Source: an uncultured Collinsella sp. | GTDB taxonomy: Bacteria > Actinomycetota > Coriobacteriia > Coriobacteriales > Coriobacteriaceae | Length of the DNA stretch: 64,000 nucleotides | Assembly: GCA_900541745.1 (NCBI GenBank) | Contig: UQLA01000011.1 | Coordinates: 1 to 64,000, forward strand | Direction of reading: 5' to 3' | Shown: positions 16,400-24,926 of the stretch, piece by piece | Layout: each line of letters opens with the position of its first letter | Position numbering within the stretch: the stretch's first letter is position 1 | Notes under the pieces: generated by a model | The model's database searches: none | The model's input: the letters and a program-made list of their open reading frames with translations, nothing else | What the model was told of the DNA's origin: nothing | Translations under genes and position numbers: made by a program

Positions 16400-17407
16400 C
16401 TACTTGCCGTCGTCCTGCTGCAGGCTATCCTGCTCGCTGAGGCGCGCCTGCCTGCTGGCCATGCGTGCGGGCTTGTCGGGATCGGGAACGGCCGTGGGCA
16501 TGGGCTCGTCGACATGACCGCCCCACCAGCCGCCCACAAAGTTGAGCGTGTGGAACACATTGATCACGGCACCGGGATCAATGTCGCACACCAGCTTGAT
16601 AATGTCCTGGCTCTCGTAGGTCGAGACAACGGCGTGCAGCAGATACATCTTTTCGCGGCTGTATCCGCCGATGACCTCGGCGCAGCTAATGCCATGCTGA
16701 AAATGGTCAACATAGGCGGTCATGACCTCGTCTGCCTTGCGCGTCGTGATTTGCAGCGTCACGCGGTCGTAGCGACGATAGAAACTGTCGATGGTCTTGG
16801 TCGAAATAAACTGGAACACGATGGAATACGCCGCCTTGTCCCAGCCAAACATAAAACCAAAGATCGCCAGGATAAAGCAGTTGAAACCAAAGATGACGCC
16901 CCAGATGGTCTTGCCCGTGTGGTTGGAGACCCACAGCGCGATAAAGTCGGTGCCGCCGGTGGATGCGCCGGACTTAAGCGCGATGGCAGCGCCCAGGCCC
17001 GAGACCACGCCGCCAAAAATGATGAGCATGATCTTGTCGCCCAAAAACGGCGCGAAGTGAAAGGCGTTGAGGAACAGAGACGAGAGAACGACCTGCATCA
17101 TCGAGAAGATGACGAAGCGCTTGCTAATGCCGCTCCAGCATAGGAGCGCCACGGGAATGTTGAGCGCGAGCATACCGAGCGAGATGTCGACGTGAACGCC
17201 GCCGAGCGAGGTAACGCGATCGAGCAGGACCGCGACGCCGGTGAGACCGCTCGGAAGCAGGTCGGCGGGCTGAATGAACGCCTGGATCAGGAATGTCTGG
17301 AGAACGGCGGAAATTGTGACCGCCACAGCGGTAATAGCGCGGCGGACGATGGTAAGGCGGCCGAGCACGAGCACGCGGTCCGTGAGCTGATCGATGGCGT
17401 TCGCCAC
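16400..17407 (-). CDS. YitT-family membrane protein (DUF161/DUF2179)
   Basis: About 335 residues. Five or six membrane spans occupy the first two thirds (VSGLGAAIALKSGASTGGTD is the typical YitT signature). A soluble C-terminal DUF2179 domain follows (YSREKMYLLHAVVSTYE), ending in a charged tail. The function of YitT proteins is not settled. I place the start at a GTG (17407), because AAGGAG lies 6 nt ahead; the frame is open 24 codons further without a ribosome site. No partner gene is obvious. Confidence 0.88.
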   Translation of the reverse strand: MANAIDQLTDRVLVLGRLTIVRRAITAVAVTISAVLQTFLIQAFIQPADLLPSGLTGVAVLLDRVTSLGGVHVDISLGMLALNIPVALLCWSGISKRFVIFSMMQVVLSSLFLNAFHFAPFLGDKIMLIIFGGVVSGLGAAIALKSGASTGGTDFIALWVSNHTGKTIWGVIFGFNCFILAIFGFMFGWDKAAYSIVFQFISTKTIDSFYRRYDRVTLQITTRKADEVMTAYVDHFQHGISCAEVIGGYSREKMYLLHAVVSTYESQDIIKLVCDIDPGAVINVFHTLNFVGGWWGGHVDEPMPTAVPDPDKPARMASRQARLSEQDSLQQDDGK

Positions 17408-17546
17408 GTAGGCTCCTTTCGAAGGCAAATGTAGTTGTGGGGTATGCCCGCGATTGTAGCATGGAGCGTGCGGGGGCACTTCAATTCACCCTCCTTCGAC
17501 AACCAAAGCGGGACCAACAACCCCCACGACCAAAGGCCCAAATTAC

Positions 17547-17665
17547 AAGTGAGTAGACTTTTTACGATCTGCCGAGCACACCCAAGACCGCCACCCCTGT
17601 GACCTGCGGTTTTACAAAGGAAGATATGCATTGTGCTCGGCCCGCGCCAAAAAGTCTACTCACTT
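17547..17665. repeat. nested long inverted repeat (17-bp outer arms)
   Basis: AAGTGAGTAGACTTTTT (17547-17563) and AAAAAGTCTACTCACTT (17649-17665) are perfect complements. GCCGAGCACA (17571-17580) and TGTGCTCGGC (17632-17641) form a second perfect stem. It lies in the 355-base gap between the YitT and HAD genes; the rest of that gap shows only TCCACCGC...GCGGCGGA arms at 17716-17756. Confidence 0.85.
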
Positions 17666-17762
17666 AGCCCGAATCGAAGCCGAACGGATCAAAATCGAAA
17701 CCAAATTGAGCCAGTCCACCGCAAAAGACGCGTGAACCCGTGCTTCTCGCGGCGGATTGACA

Positions 17763-18392
17763 CTACAAAGCGGCCAAAATGTCGGTCAAATTATCGATAA
17801 CGGCATCGGCTCGCGATTGATCGAGGTTGACGCCCTCGTGCGGACGCAGCGCCAGGACGCGGGCGCCGGAGCGCTTGCCAGCCTCGATCCCCATCGGCGA
17901 ATCCTCGATAACCAGGCACTCGGCAGGCTCCACCCCCAGCGCCTCCATGGCGCGCAGGTAGATCTCGGGGTCGGGCTTAAACGCACTGCACTCATGACCG
18001 CTGATGGTGTAATCCAACACGTCGGCGATGCCGGCGATATCCACCAGCTCGTCGATCAGTTCGCGATAGGACGAGCTCGCGATGGCACACTTCACGCCAC
18101 GCTCGTGCAGCTCGCGCATCACCGGCTCCGTCTGCTCGTTGAGCAGCTCGGCATACGGAACGGGGTGGTCCGGGCTGTAGACCTGCTTATACTCCACGCG
18201 CAGGCGCTCGCGCAGCTCAACATCGTCGGGCACCAGCGCCTTCCAAATGGCCGGCTCGTTAGACCCCGAAAGATCGGGGATCTCGTCAAAGTGAAAGCCC
18301 TTCTCCTCCATAAACGCCACGCGACGACGGTTGTAGAACCACTCGGTATCGACCAGCACGCCGTCCATATCAAACAGCACTGCCTTGATCAT
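17763..18392 (-). CDS. HAD-superfamily hydrolase (beta-phosphoglucomutase/sugar phosphatase-like)
   Basis: About 209 residues. Motif I is DMDGVLVDTE with the nucleophile Asp at about 8, motif II is ASSSYRE, and later motifs are SAFKPDPEIY and VIEDSPMGIEAG. The cap between motifs I and II is the small helical C1 type, as in phosphoglucomutases and sugar phosphatases. Its place next to the PTS/SIS cluster suggests a phosphorylated sugar substrate, but a terminator lies between it and the SIS gene. The second Met (18392) is the better start, with GAGGAG 6 nt before it. Confidence 0.85.
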   Translation of the reverse strand: MIKAVLFDMDGVLVDTEWFYNRRRVAFMEEKGFHFDEIPDLSGSNEPAIWKALVPDDVELRERLRVEYKQVYSPDHPVPYAELLNEQTEPVMRELHERGVKCAIASSSYRELIDELVDIAGIADVLDYTISGHECSAFKPDPEIYLRAMEALGVEPAECLVIEDSPMGIEAGKRSGARVLALRPHEGVNLDQSRADAVIDNLTDILAAL

Positions 18393-18412
18393 ACGCATCT
18401 CCTCTCAAGAAC

Positions 18413-18444
18413 AAAAAAGGGGACGGGGCGCAAACCCCATCCCC
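18413..18444 (-). terminator. rho-independent terminator after the PTS/SIS operon
   Basis: GGGGACGGGG (18419-18428) pairs with CCCCATCCCC (18435-18444) with one mismatch. On the minus strand the stem is followed by TTTTTT. It lies between the SIS gene and the HAD gene. Confidence 0.8.
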
Positions 18445-18478
18445 TCTCAATCAACCCGTAAGGTCTACTTACTTGTGA

Positions 18479-19462
18479 TTAGTAGGAAAGCTTCCACATG
18501 TAGCGACGCATGGTCAGCGGGTGCTGACGGGCCTCGGCGATCTGGTTGCCGTACTCGCGCATAACGGCGAGGTGCAGCAGCGGGTTGAAGTAGGTGACGA
18601 CGCTCGCGGGCACGGCGTCAGCCAGGCCGTAGTCCTTGGAGTCAATCAAAGCGACCTTGGCGCCCATGCGCTCAAGGAAGGTGAGGGCGCGGGCGTCCAT
18701 CGGACGGGTAGCGCCATCGGACATGAGGAAGACGTAGGGCTTACCCTCGGTGGAAACCTCGAACGGGCCATGGAAGTACTCGCCGGTGTTGTAGGCAGCG
18801 GCGTCGATCCACTGCATCTCGGTGAACAGGAAGGCGGCGTTAGAGTAAGCCATCTTCTCGGAGGCACCGGAAGCCATGAAGTAGATCATCTTGTCGTCCT
18901 TGAAGTCCTCGGCGAACTTCTTGGCGAGCTTCTTGCAGTGCTGAGCGGCGTTCTCGCAGAGCTCGAAGACGTTGGTGAGGCCGGTGATCATGTCCTCGTA
19001 GTGGTCATAGCCCTCGGTCTGCTGAAGGATCTCGAGAGCAAGAGCGATGGCATAGCCGGGCTTCTCGCACTTGGCAGCGTAGTTGGCGTGGAAGCCGTGA
19101 ACGATGACGTGGTCGGCGTCGACGGTCAGAGCGGAGCCAGCCTTGTTGGTGAGGGAGACGACCGGGCAGTTGTGCTTCTTGGCGGTCTTGTTGGCCTCGA
19201 CGGTCTCGGGCGTGGAGCCACCGAGGGAGCAGGTGATCACGAAGGTGTGCTCGTTGACCCAGGAGGGCGTGTCATAGTTGAACTCGTTAGCGGTGAAGAT
19301 CTGAACGTTCAGCTTGTCCGTGTTGTTGGCCAGGAAGTACTTGGCGGGGTAAAGGTCGGACATGGAGGCACCGCAGCCGACGAAAGCGACGCTGTGGATC
19401 TCGTGGTTGGACAGGACGTCAGCGACGATCTGCTTAGGGAGGTTAAGGTCGATCTCGTACAT
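18479..19462 (-). CDS. SIS-domain sugar-phosphate deglycase/isomerase-like protein, PTS-linked
   Basis: About 327 residues with two SIS folds. FVGCGASMSDLYPAKYF and CSLGGSTPETVE are the first-domain phosphate loops, and NTGEYFHGPFEV is the second-domain catalytic loop shared with FrlB/GfrE/F-type deglycases. It lies 199 bases downstream of the PTS IID gene in the same direction and is probably in its operon. The imported phospho-compound would be its substrate, split or isomerised in the cytoplasm. AAAGGA lies 9 nt before the ATG at 19462. The exact sugar is unknown. Confidence 0.82.
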   Translation of the reverse strand: MYEIDLNLPKQIVADVLSNHEIHSVAFVGCGASMSDLYPAKYFLANNTDKLNVQIFTANEFNYDTPSWVNEHTFVITCSLGGSTPETVEANKTAKKHNCPVVSLTNKAGSALTVDADHVIVHGFHANYAAKCEKPGYAIALALEILQQTEGYDHYEDMITGLTNVFELCENAAQHCKKLAKKFAEDFKDDKMIYFMASGASEKMAYSNAAFLFTEMQWIDAAAYNTGEYFHGPFEVSTEGKPYVFLMSDGATRPMDARALTFLERMGAKVALIDSKDYGLADAVPASVVTYFNPLLHLAVMREYGNQIAEARQHPLTMRRYMWKLSY

Positions 19463-19661
19463 CTGACACATTCCTTTCGATTTTTGCGGCGCCACATTGC
19501 CGGGCGCTCGCAGGGTTACCGTGGTTTGGACCGAGTCGCCGGCCCGTTAAGGATGCGACAAAGGGACTGTCCCATTGTCGCATTTTAGGGATGGAAGCCT
19601 GCCTGGGGTATGGGATGCCAGGCAGGCCCCCGGGGGAAAGCGGTTAGACGCTTGGTCGCGA

Positions 19662-20495
19662 CTAGGCCAGGATGCCGGCCGCGGAGAGGGCGATGCCGCC
19701 CACGATGGCGATCACGAGAAGCCAACCGGTGTTGACGTTCTTCTTGATGAGCCAGTACATAAGGCCGGTGAGGCCAAGGGAGATCATCTGGGGCATCATG
19801 CCGTCCAGGATGTCCTGGATAACGACGGTGCCGTCAGCGAACTGCAGCGGGGTGGTGGCGCCAATCAGCGTAGCGATCATGCCGCCCACGGACATAAGAC
19901 CCACGATGCCGCAGACATACATGAGCTTCTCCATGAGGTCGCCGCCCTGAAGCTTGCTCAGGTACTCGTGGCCGCCCTGATAGCCCATCTTGGCGGCGAA
20001 CCAAGTGATCAGCACAGAGGGGACGATGGAGATGAGCATGGCCAGGATCGGGCCCATGATGGAGCCCTGCTGAGCCAGCTGAACGCCCAGGCCAAAGGCG
20101 ATAACGCGGATGGTGCCCTGGAAGAAGGAGTCACCGATGCCGGAAAGCGGACCCATGAGGGAGGTCTTGACCGCGTTGATCGAATCGGGGTCGAAGTTCT
20201 CGGGATCCTTGGCGTACTCCTCCTCCATGGAGGCGGAGAGGCCCAGGATGAAGGCACTCGTCTGCGGGGTGCAGTTGTAGAACGCCATGTGACGGTGGTA
20301 AGCCTCTTTCTTAGCAGCAAGCTGCTTGGGGTCGGACTCGTCCGGATAGAGGCGATCGAGCGTGGGAACCATGCCGTAGAGGAAGCCCATGTTCATCTGA
20401 CGCTCGTAGTTCCAAGAGGCCTGGATGGCCCAGGAGCGCCAGAAGAACTGGCTGACCTTCTTGTTCAGGGACACGTCCTTGGTTGCGGTTGCCAT
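19662..20495 (-). CDS. PTS mannose/fructose/sorbose family, IID component
   Basis: About 277 residues. It starts with NKKVSQFFWRSWAIQASWNYERQMNMG, the conserved IID opening, and contains SLMGPLSGIGDSFFQGT, another family hallmark. The C-terminal third is hydrophobic, with several membrane spans. With IIC it forms the membrane channel that carries sugar inward during phosphorylation. GAGGAA precedes the ATG at 20495. It begins 13 bases after the IIC stop, in one operon. Confidence 0.93.
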   Translation of the reverse strand: MATATKDVSLNKKVSQFFWRSWAIQASWNYERQMNMGFLYGMVPTLDRLYPDESDPKQLAAKKEAYHRHMAFYNCTPQTSAFILGLSASMEEEYAKDPENFDPDSINAVKTSLMGPLSGIGDSFFQGTIRVIAFGLGVQLAQQGSIMGPILAMLISIVPSVLITWFAAKMGYQGGHEYLSKLQGGDLMEKLMYVCGIVGLMSVGGMIATLIGATTPLQFADGTVVIQDILDGMMPQMISLGLTGLMYWLIKKNVNTGWLLVIAIVGGIALSAAGILA

Positions 20496-20508
20496 AGTGT
20501 GTTCCTCC

Positions 20509-21303
20509 TTAGTCTTCGTCGTCTTCGAGCGGATCATAGTCGGAATCGACACCGGCGGCTGCATGGGAACCGTTGAACTTGAAGCCCATGAAGACGACAG
20601 CCAGGCACACACCGATCAGAGCGACCGCGATGACGGACAGGTTGAGGTAAGCGGCGAGCAGGAAACCGATGAACAGGAACGGGGTCATACCCTTCTTGAT
20701 CATCATGGTGAGCAGCAGGGCCAAGCCGTAGGCGGTCATGATCTTGGTCGAAACGTTAAGACCAGTGGACAGCCACTCGGGAACCATGTTGACGATGGCC
20801 TGAACCAGGTCGGTGCCAACAAAGACGGCGAGGAAGATCGGCAGGAAGTACATGACGGCGTACAGACCGGAGCCGGCGCAGATGTGCATACGGTAGGCGG
20901 TCTTGAACTTTCCGTTATCGATCGCGCTATCTGCCACATGGGTGAGGGCGGCGATGATGGAACGGAACACGATGCCGAGGAGCTGACCCAGGACGGCGAC
21001 CGGGATGGCGATCGTCATGGCGGTCTCGGCGGAAGCATCGGTCAGGCACGCAAAGGCAGCGGCCACGATGCCGCCCAGGACCATATCGGGCGGAACGGCG
21101 GCGCCGACCTGCACCAGGCCCATGGACACGAGCTCGACGGCGGCACCGACGGCAAGGCCGGTGGGCACATCGCCCAGCAGCAGACCGACGAGCGTGGCGC
21201 CAACGAGGGGCTGCTCGAAGTTAAGACGACCGAGCAGGCGGGAGTCCCACATGCAGAACACGCCGACGAGGCCGACGAGCACCGCACTGATGAACGTATT
21301 CAT
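20509..21303 (-). CDS. PTS mannose/fructose/sorbose family, IIC component
   Basis: 264 residues with about seven hydrophobic segments. Family signatures are LNFEQPLVGATLVGLLLGD near the N-terminus and the GAAVELVSMGLVQVGAAVPPD loop. It is the sugar-translocating membrane partner of IID. The C-terminus is acidic (DYDPLEDDED). AAAGGAG precedes the ATG. It sits between the IIAB and IID genes with short gaps (36 and 13 bases). Confidence 0.93.
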   Translation of the reverse strand: MNTFISAVLVGLVGVFCMWDSRLLGRLNFEQPLVGATLVGLLLGDVPTGLAVGAAVELVSMGLVQVGAAVPPDMVLGGIVAAAFACLTDASAETAMTIAIPVAVLGQLLGIVFRSIIAALTHVADSAIDNGKFKTAYRMHICAGSGLYAVMYFLPIFLAVFVGTDLVQAIVNMVPEWLSTGLNVSTKIMTAYGLALLLTMMIKKGMTPFLFIGFLLAAYLNLSVIAVALIGVCLAVVFMGFKFNGSHAAAGVDSDYDPLEDDED

Positions 21304-21339
21304 ACCCTTCTCCTTTCAGTCAGGCAAAAGCCTGGTTGA

Positions 21340-22263
21340 TTACAGCTTGGCGTCGATGTCGACGCTCTGATACGTAGGGGTCTGCTGAACATAGAGCTTG
21401 ATGCCCATGTCGAGCAGCTGGTTGACGTCTGCCTTCTGGGTGGCGTCGAGGAAGACGGAGCTGTCCTTGCCGCCAACCTGATCGGCACCGTCGTGGTTGG
21501 CGGTGGCGCCCAGGTTGATGGCGTCGAGCTTGTAGCCCTGGCAGAACTGCAGCATCTCGGCCGTGTTGCCAAAGACGAACATGACGCGCTCGCCGAGGGT
21601 GTTGAGCTTGTCCATCTTGGCGAGGGCACGCTCGACGGTGAAGACGTTCAGGCGCACGCCCTGGGGCTTGGCCAACTTAAGAGCGCCCTTCTTGATGTCA
21701 TCGTTGGCGGCAGCGTTGTCGACGACGATGATGCGCTCGGCCTGAACCTTGGTGGTCCAGGTAAAGACGACCTGGCCGTGCAGCAGACGGTAGTCAAGAC
21801 GTGCAAGGACGATCTTGGCGGGACCGGAGCTGTGACGGGACGCCTTGGCCTTCTTGGCGGGAGCCGCGGCAGCCTCGACCGGAGCATTGGGGTTGGTCAG
21901 ACCGGTGCGGGCCTCGTTGATGAGGGCTGCGAGCTCGGCGCCCTTGACGGGGACGGGGCTCATAGCGAGCGTGAGCGCCAGCGGGATGTTGAAACCGCTG
22001 ACAACCGTGAACTTCGTGCCGTTCTTGGAAAGCTCGACCATGTTGTTGTTGACCGAGCTGCCGAGCATATCGGTCAGCACATAGACGGTGTCGTCCGCGT
22101 TGAACGTGGCGATCATAGCCTCAACCTTATTGGTGATGGGCTCCTTGTCGTCACGAGCAAGCGACACGACGTGGACGTTCGACACGTCGCCGAGAACCAT
22201 CTCGAGCGTGTCTTTGGCGCCTGCGGCCAGGCCGCCATGAGATGCGAGAATGATCTGATTCAT
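21340..22263 (-). CDS. PTS mannose-family IIAB fusion protein
   Basis: 307 residues. The IIA domain (about 1-125) carries its phosphorylated His at H9 in ILASHGGLA. An Ala/Pro/Lys-rich linker (about 128-147) follows. The IIB domain (148-307) has the second phospho-His at H162 in LDYRLLHGQV. Phosphate passes from HPr to IIA to IIB and then to the sugar. The fusion matches ManX of E. coli. AAGGAGGAGG precedes the ATG. It is the first gene of the PTS operon, behind a TATAACG operator-like site. Confidence 0.93.
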   Translation of the reverse strand: MNQIILASHGGLAAGAKDTLEMVLGDVSNVHVVSLARDDKEPITNKVEAMIATFNADDTVYVLTDMLGSSVNNNMVELSKNGTKFTVVSGFNIPLALTLAMSPVPVKGAELAALINEARTGLTNPNAPVEAAAAPAKKAKASRHSSGPAKIVLARLDYRLLHGQVVFTWTTKVQAERIIVVDNAAANDDIKKGALKLAKPQGVRLNVFTVERALAKMDKLNTLGERVMFVFGNTAEMLQFCQGYKLDAINLGATANHDGADQVGGKDSSVFLDATQKADVNQLLDMGIKLYVQQTPTYQSVDIDAKL

Positions 22264-22291
22264 CTTGCCTCCTCCTTTTCGTTATGGTCAT

Positions 22292-22309
22292 TATAACGTC
22301 TTATACGTT
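22292..22309. promoter_or_regulatory. TATAACG-type operator, PTS promoter copy
   Basis: TATAACGTCTTATACGTT, about 30 bases upstream of the IIAB start. It shares TATAACGTCT with the GntR-gene site at 16221. CGTTATGG just beside it is a possible inverted half-site. Confidence 0.5.
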
Positions 22310-22446
22310 GCCTATATTGCTAATTAGTATAAAGACCGTTCGCGGGTGAAAATCGACCGTTGACGGGTTTAACGTACTTGAAACGTTGGGGCCGGGTAGG
22401 CCGGCGCTGGCTGGATAACCCCAGGTCAGACGTCGCACACAATCCT

Positions 22447-23529
22447 CTATCGCACGAAGTACCAGGGGCTTTCCTGCACGGTGGGTTCCAGCGCGATGCC
22501 GGTGCGTTCCTTAAACAGATCCATGTCCTGAGATTTTTCGGTCCACCACGCGTTGGGCTTAAAGGTCATGCTCTCAATGACATGACCGACAAACACACTG
22601 TTGCGCAGCTTGGAGAAGTCGGAGTTCATAATCAGGATGGACGCGAGCACCAGCACGATGCCCAGGACCTTGATCGCGCCGGCGGGCTCGGCGTAGACAC
22701 CAATGCCCAGCAGTACGGTGACGACCGTCTCGAATGACATTACGACGGGAACTTTCGACGTCTCGAGCCCCATGGACAGACCCTGCATATATAAGACATA
22801 GGCCACGGCTGTGGGGATGAGTCCAAAACCAAAGAACAGCAGCAGCAGCTGTGGCGACATTGCCGCGGCGACATCTGGCCACGGAGCCGCGATAGCCGCC
22901 ATAACCGCACCGCCAAAAACAAGGCCCCAAAACGTGACAGCCAGCGGGTGGACCGTCTTGGTTGCTATCCGGCTAAACACCGCGAGCGACGCGCCACAAA
23001 AGCCCGCGATCACGCCCGACGTGACGCCCCAAACCGAAAAATGGAAACCGGAAAGGTCGCCATTGGTCACTGCAAGTACACAGCCACCGATATTAAAAAC
23101 GATGGCAACGAGCTTGTTGGGAGTCACATCCTCGCGATAAAGCACGCGGCCGAGCATGACGCCAAACACCGGCGAGGTGTAGAGCAGCACCGAGGCCGTG
23201 GACATGCCCACCTCGCCCATGCACTCGTAATAAAGCGTGTTAGCGGTGGCGAGGCCGATAATGCCAAGAAGCGCACAGGGAACAAGCTCTTTAGGACTTG
23301 CCTTGAACAGTGCCAGGGGACCCGATGCTTTTCCCTCACGATCGCCTCCCTGGCAACCCATGAACGCCAAGACCGGAGCCATTAAGACGGCACCCGATAA
23401 CAAACGAAAGGCAGCCATGCTCTGGGACGAAACGCCCATGGCCGAGATGCCGTTTACAAAGATTCCGATGCTGCCCCACATAAGCGCGGCAATCAGCACC
23501 AGCACATAGCCCAGATTGCTTTTCTTCAA
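22447..23529 (-). CDS. EamA/DMT-family membrane transporter
   Basis: About 360 residues with ten hydrophobic segments in two EamA repeats (VLVLIAALMWGSIGIFVNGI starts the first; a second GLIPTAVAYVLYMQGL region is typical). A soluble tail of about 50 residues ends SPWYFVR, longer than usual. The substrate is unknown. I prefer a TTG start at 23529: AGGAGG lies 6 nt ahead of it, whereas the upstream ATG (23565) has no ribosome site and sits 3 bases from an operator-like sequence. The shared operator suggests coregulation with the PTS. Confidence 0.85.
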   Translation of the reverse strand: MKKSNLGYVLVLIAALMWGSIGIFVNGISAMGVSSQSMAAFRLLSGAVLMAPVLAFMGCQGGDREGKASGPLALFKASPKELVPCALLGIIGLATANTLYYECMGEVGMSTASVLLYTSPVFGVMLGRVLYREDVTPNKLVAIVFNIGGCVLAVTNGDLSGFHFSVWGVTSGVIAGFCGASLAVFSRIATKTVHPLAVTFWGLVFGGAVMAAIAAPWPDVAAAMSPQLLLLFFGFGLIPTAVAYVLYMQGLSMGLETSKVPVVMSFETVVTVLLGIGVYAEPAGAIKVLGIVLVLASILIMNSDFSKLRNSVFVGHVIESMTFKPNAWWTEKSQDMDLFKERTGIALEPTVQESPWYFVR

Positions 23530-23567
23530 CGCAGCCTCCTCGGTATTGTTTCCAATATGTTTCATAC

Positions 23568-23589
23568 TACGTTATAGTCGTTATATACA
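23568..23589. promoter_or_regulatory. TATAACG-type operator, EamA promoter copy
   Basis: On the minus strand it reads TGTATATAACGACTATAACG followed by TA: two TATAACG half-sites as a direct repeat. It matches the sites at 16221 and 22292. Confidence 0.5.
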
Positions 23590-23627
23590 TTTTTCAAGAT
23601 ACAAATCGGCGAGCGGATCATTTGGCT

Positions 23628-23691
23628 GTTGCGGTGAAATAGTTCCTGAATAGAGGCTTCAGACCCCAAACAGGAACTATTCCACCGCAAC
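23628..23691. repeat. long inverted repeat (21-bp arms, one mismatch)
   Basis: GTTGCGGTGAAATAGTTCCTG (20 of 21 bases pairing) at 23628-23648 faces its complement at 23671-23691, with a 22-base loop. It lies between the SIS gene end and the EamA promoter. There is no T-run. Confidence 0.8.
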
Positions 23692-23727
23692 TTATGAGGA
23701 CATCGAGCTGTTAGGCCGCTCTATCCC

Positions 23728-24720
23728 CTAGTAGTCCAGCTTCCACATGTAGCGGCGCGTCATGTAGTCCTTGTGGGTGACGGCAGAAAGCGCACGCATG
23801 TAGACGTTGTTGAGGATTGGGGCAAAGATCAGGTGGTTGAAGTACTCGCTCACGCTGTCCTTGATGTCGTTGAGGCCGAGCTCCTTGGCGTCGAGCTGAT
23901 AGACGCGCTCGCCACCGTACTGGTTGACGAAGCGGATGCCGCGCTCGTCGTTGCAGCGGCTGCGGCCGACGCTGATGAGCTGGAACAGCGAGGTGCGCTT
24001 GTCCAGGATCTCGAAGGGACCATGGAAGAAGTCACAGGTGTTGATGGTGCAGGAGTCAATCTGCAGCATCTCCTGCACGTTGCAGATGCTAAAGACGTAG
24101 GCGGCACCAAAGAGCGGACCTTGAGCCATGACATTAATGCAGGGCTTGTCGGCGTTCTGCTCGGCCCACTTGGCAGCGAGCGGACGGGTGTACTCGACGG
24201 CCTTGCGATAGATGGGGTCGACCAAGTCGAACGCGGCCATGGCGGTCTCGTACTCGGCATAGCCCTCGGTCTGCTGCGTGAGCTCCATGGCGATCATGGT
24301 CACGACGGCGGAGTTGGTGCGGCCCATGCAGGACTCATCGACGGCCAGGCTGTCGTACTGGATCTTGTAGTCGCAGACCTCGGTGAGACCGGACTCGTCA
24401 ACATAGATGGCGATGGTGCTGGCGCCGTGGTCCTTGGCGACCTGAGCGGCGACGATGGTCTCCTTGGTGCCGCGCATGGACACGACAACGGCCAGGGTGT
24501 TCTCGTTGACGTAGGCCGGGGTGGCATGCACGAACTCGTTGCTGGTGTAGCTGGAGCTCACGACCTGCGTGGCCTCGTGCTCCATAAAGTACTGAGCAGG
24601 ATAGTTGCCGCCGTTGGATCCGCCGGCGCCAATCCACACGACGCGCTTGATGCCGCCCTTGTCTGCCTTGTCAGCCAAAACCTGGGAGACGACGTCCTTA
24701 ACCTGTTCCTGAGTAGTCAT
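23728..24720 (-). CDS. SIS-domain protein, divergent from its GntR regulator
   Basis: 330 residues. The first SIS loop is WIGAGGSNGGNYPAQYF, with VVSMRGTKETI, and the second domain has TCDFFHGPFEI. The two sister proteins have GEYFHGPFE at that loop; here Glu is replaced by Asp in CDFFHGPFE, which may alter or abolish activity. It ends RRYMWKLDY, very like the PTS-linked SIS protein (RRYMWKLSY). It is divergently transcribed from a GntR gene over a 206-base region with repeated operator-like sites. A sugar-phosphate role is inferred. Confidence 0.8.
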   Translation of the reverse strand: MTTQEQVKDVVSQVLADKADKGGIKRVVWIGAGGSNGGNYPAQYFMEHEATQVVSSSYTSNEFVHATPAYVNENTLAVVVSMRGTKETIVAAQVAKDHGASTIAIYVDESGLTEVCDYKIQYDSLAVDESCMGRTNSAVVTMIAMELTQQTEGYAEYETAMAAFDLVDPIYRKAVEYTRPLAAKWAEQNADKPCINVMAQGPLFGAAYVFSICNVQEMLQIDSCTINTCDFFHGPFEILDKRTSLFQLISVGRSRCNDERGIRFVNQYGGERVYQLDAKELGLNDIKDSVSEYFNHLIFAPILNNVYMRALSAVTHKDYMTRRYMWKLDY

Positions 24721-24759
24721 CGTGCATCAGCCTTTCTTCTCGTTTGATGCTCATCACAG

Positions 24760-24920
24760 GCATACAAGTTACATACATGTTTTGGTTATGTCGACTAGTT
24801 GTATGCTATATTTGTCTTAGAAATTTTGCTGGTAAGGTTTTCGATTGTTCGTTACCAGCGGTTTTGTTGTCGTGTTGAATACATGCTTGCTTAGTTAAGC
24901 ATACAGGTTAGATATAGGTT
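24760..24920. promoter_or_regulatory. repeated operator sites between divergent SIS and GntR genes
   Basis: GCATACAAGTTACATA (24760-24775), the inverted GTTGTATGC (about 24798-24806) and GCATACAGGTTAGATA (24899-24914) share GCATACARGTTA. The outer two lie close to each gene start. I infer binding by the GntR regulator at 24927. Confidence 0.55.
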
Positions 24921-24926
24921 GGCAAT

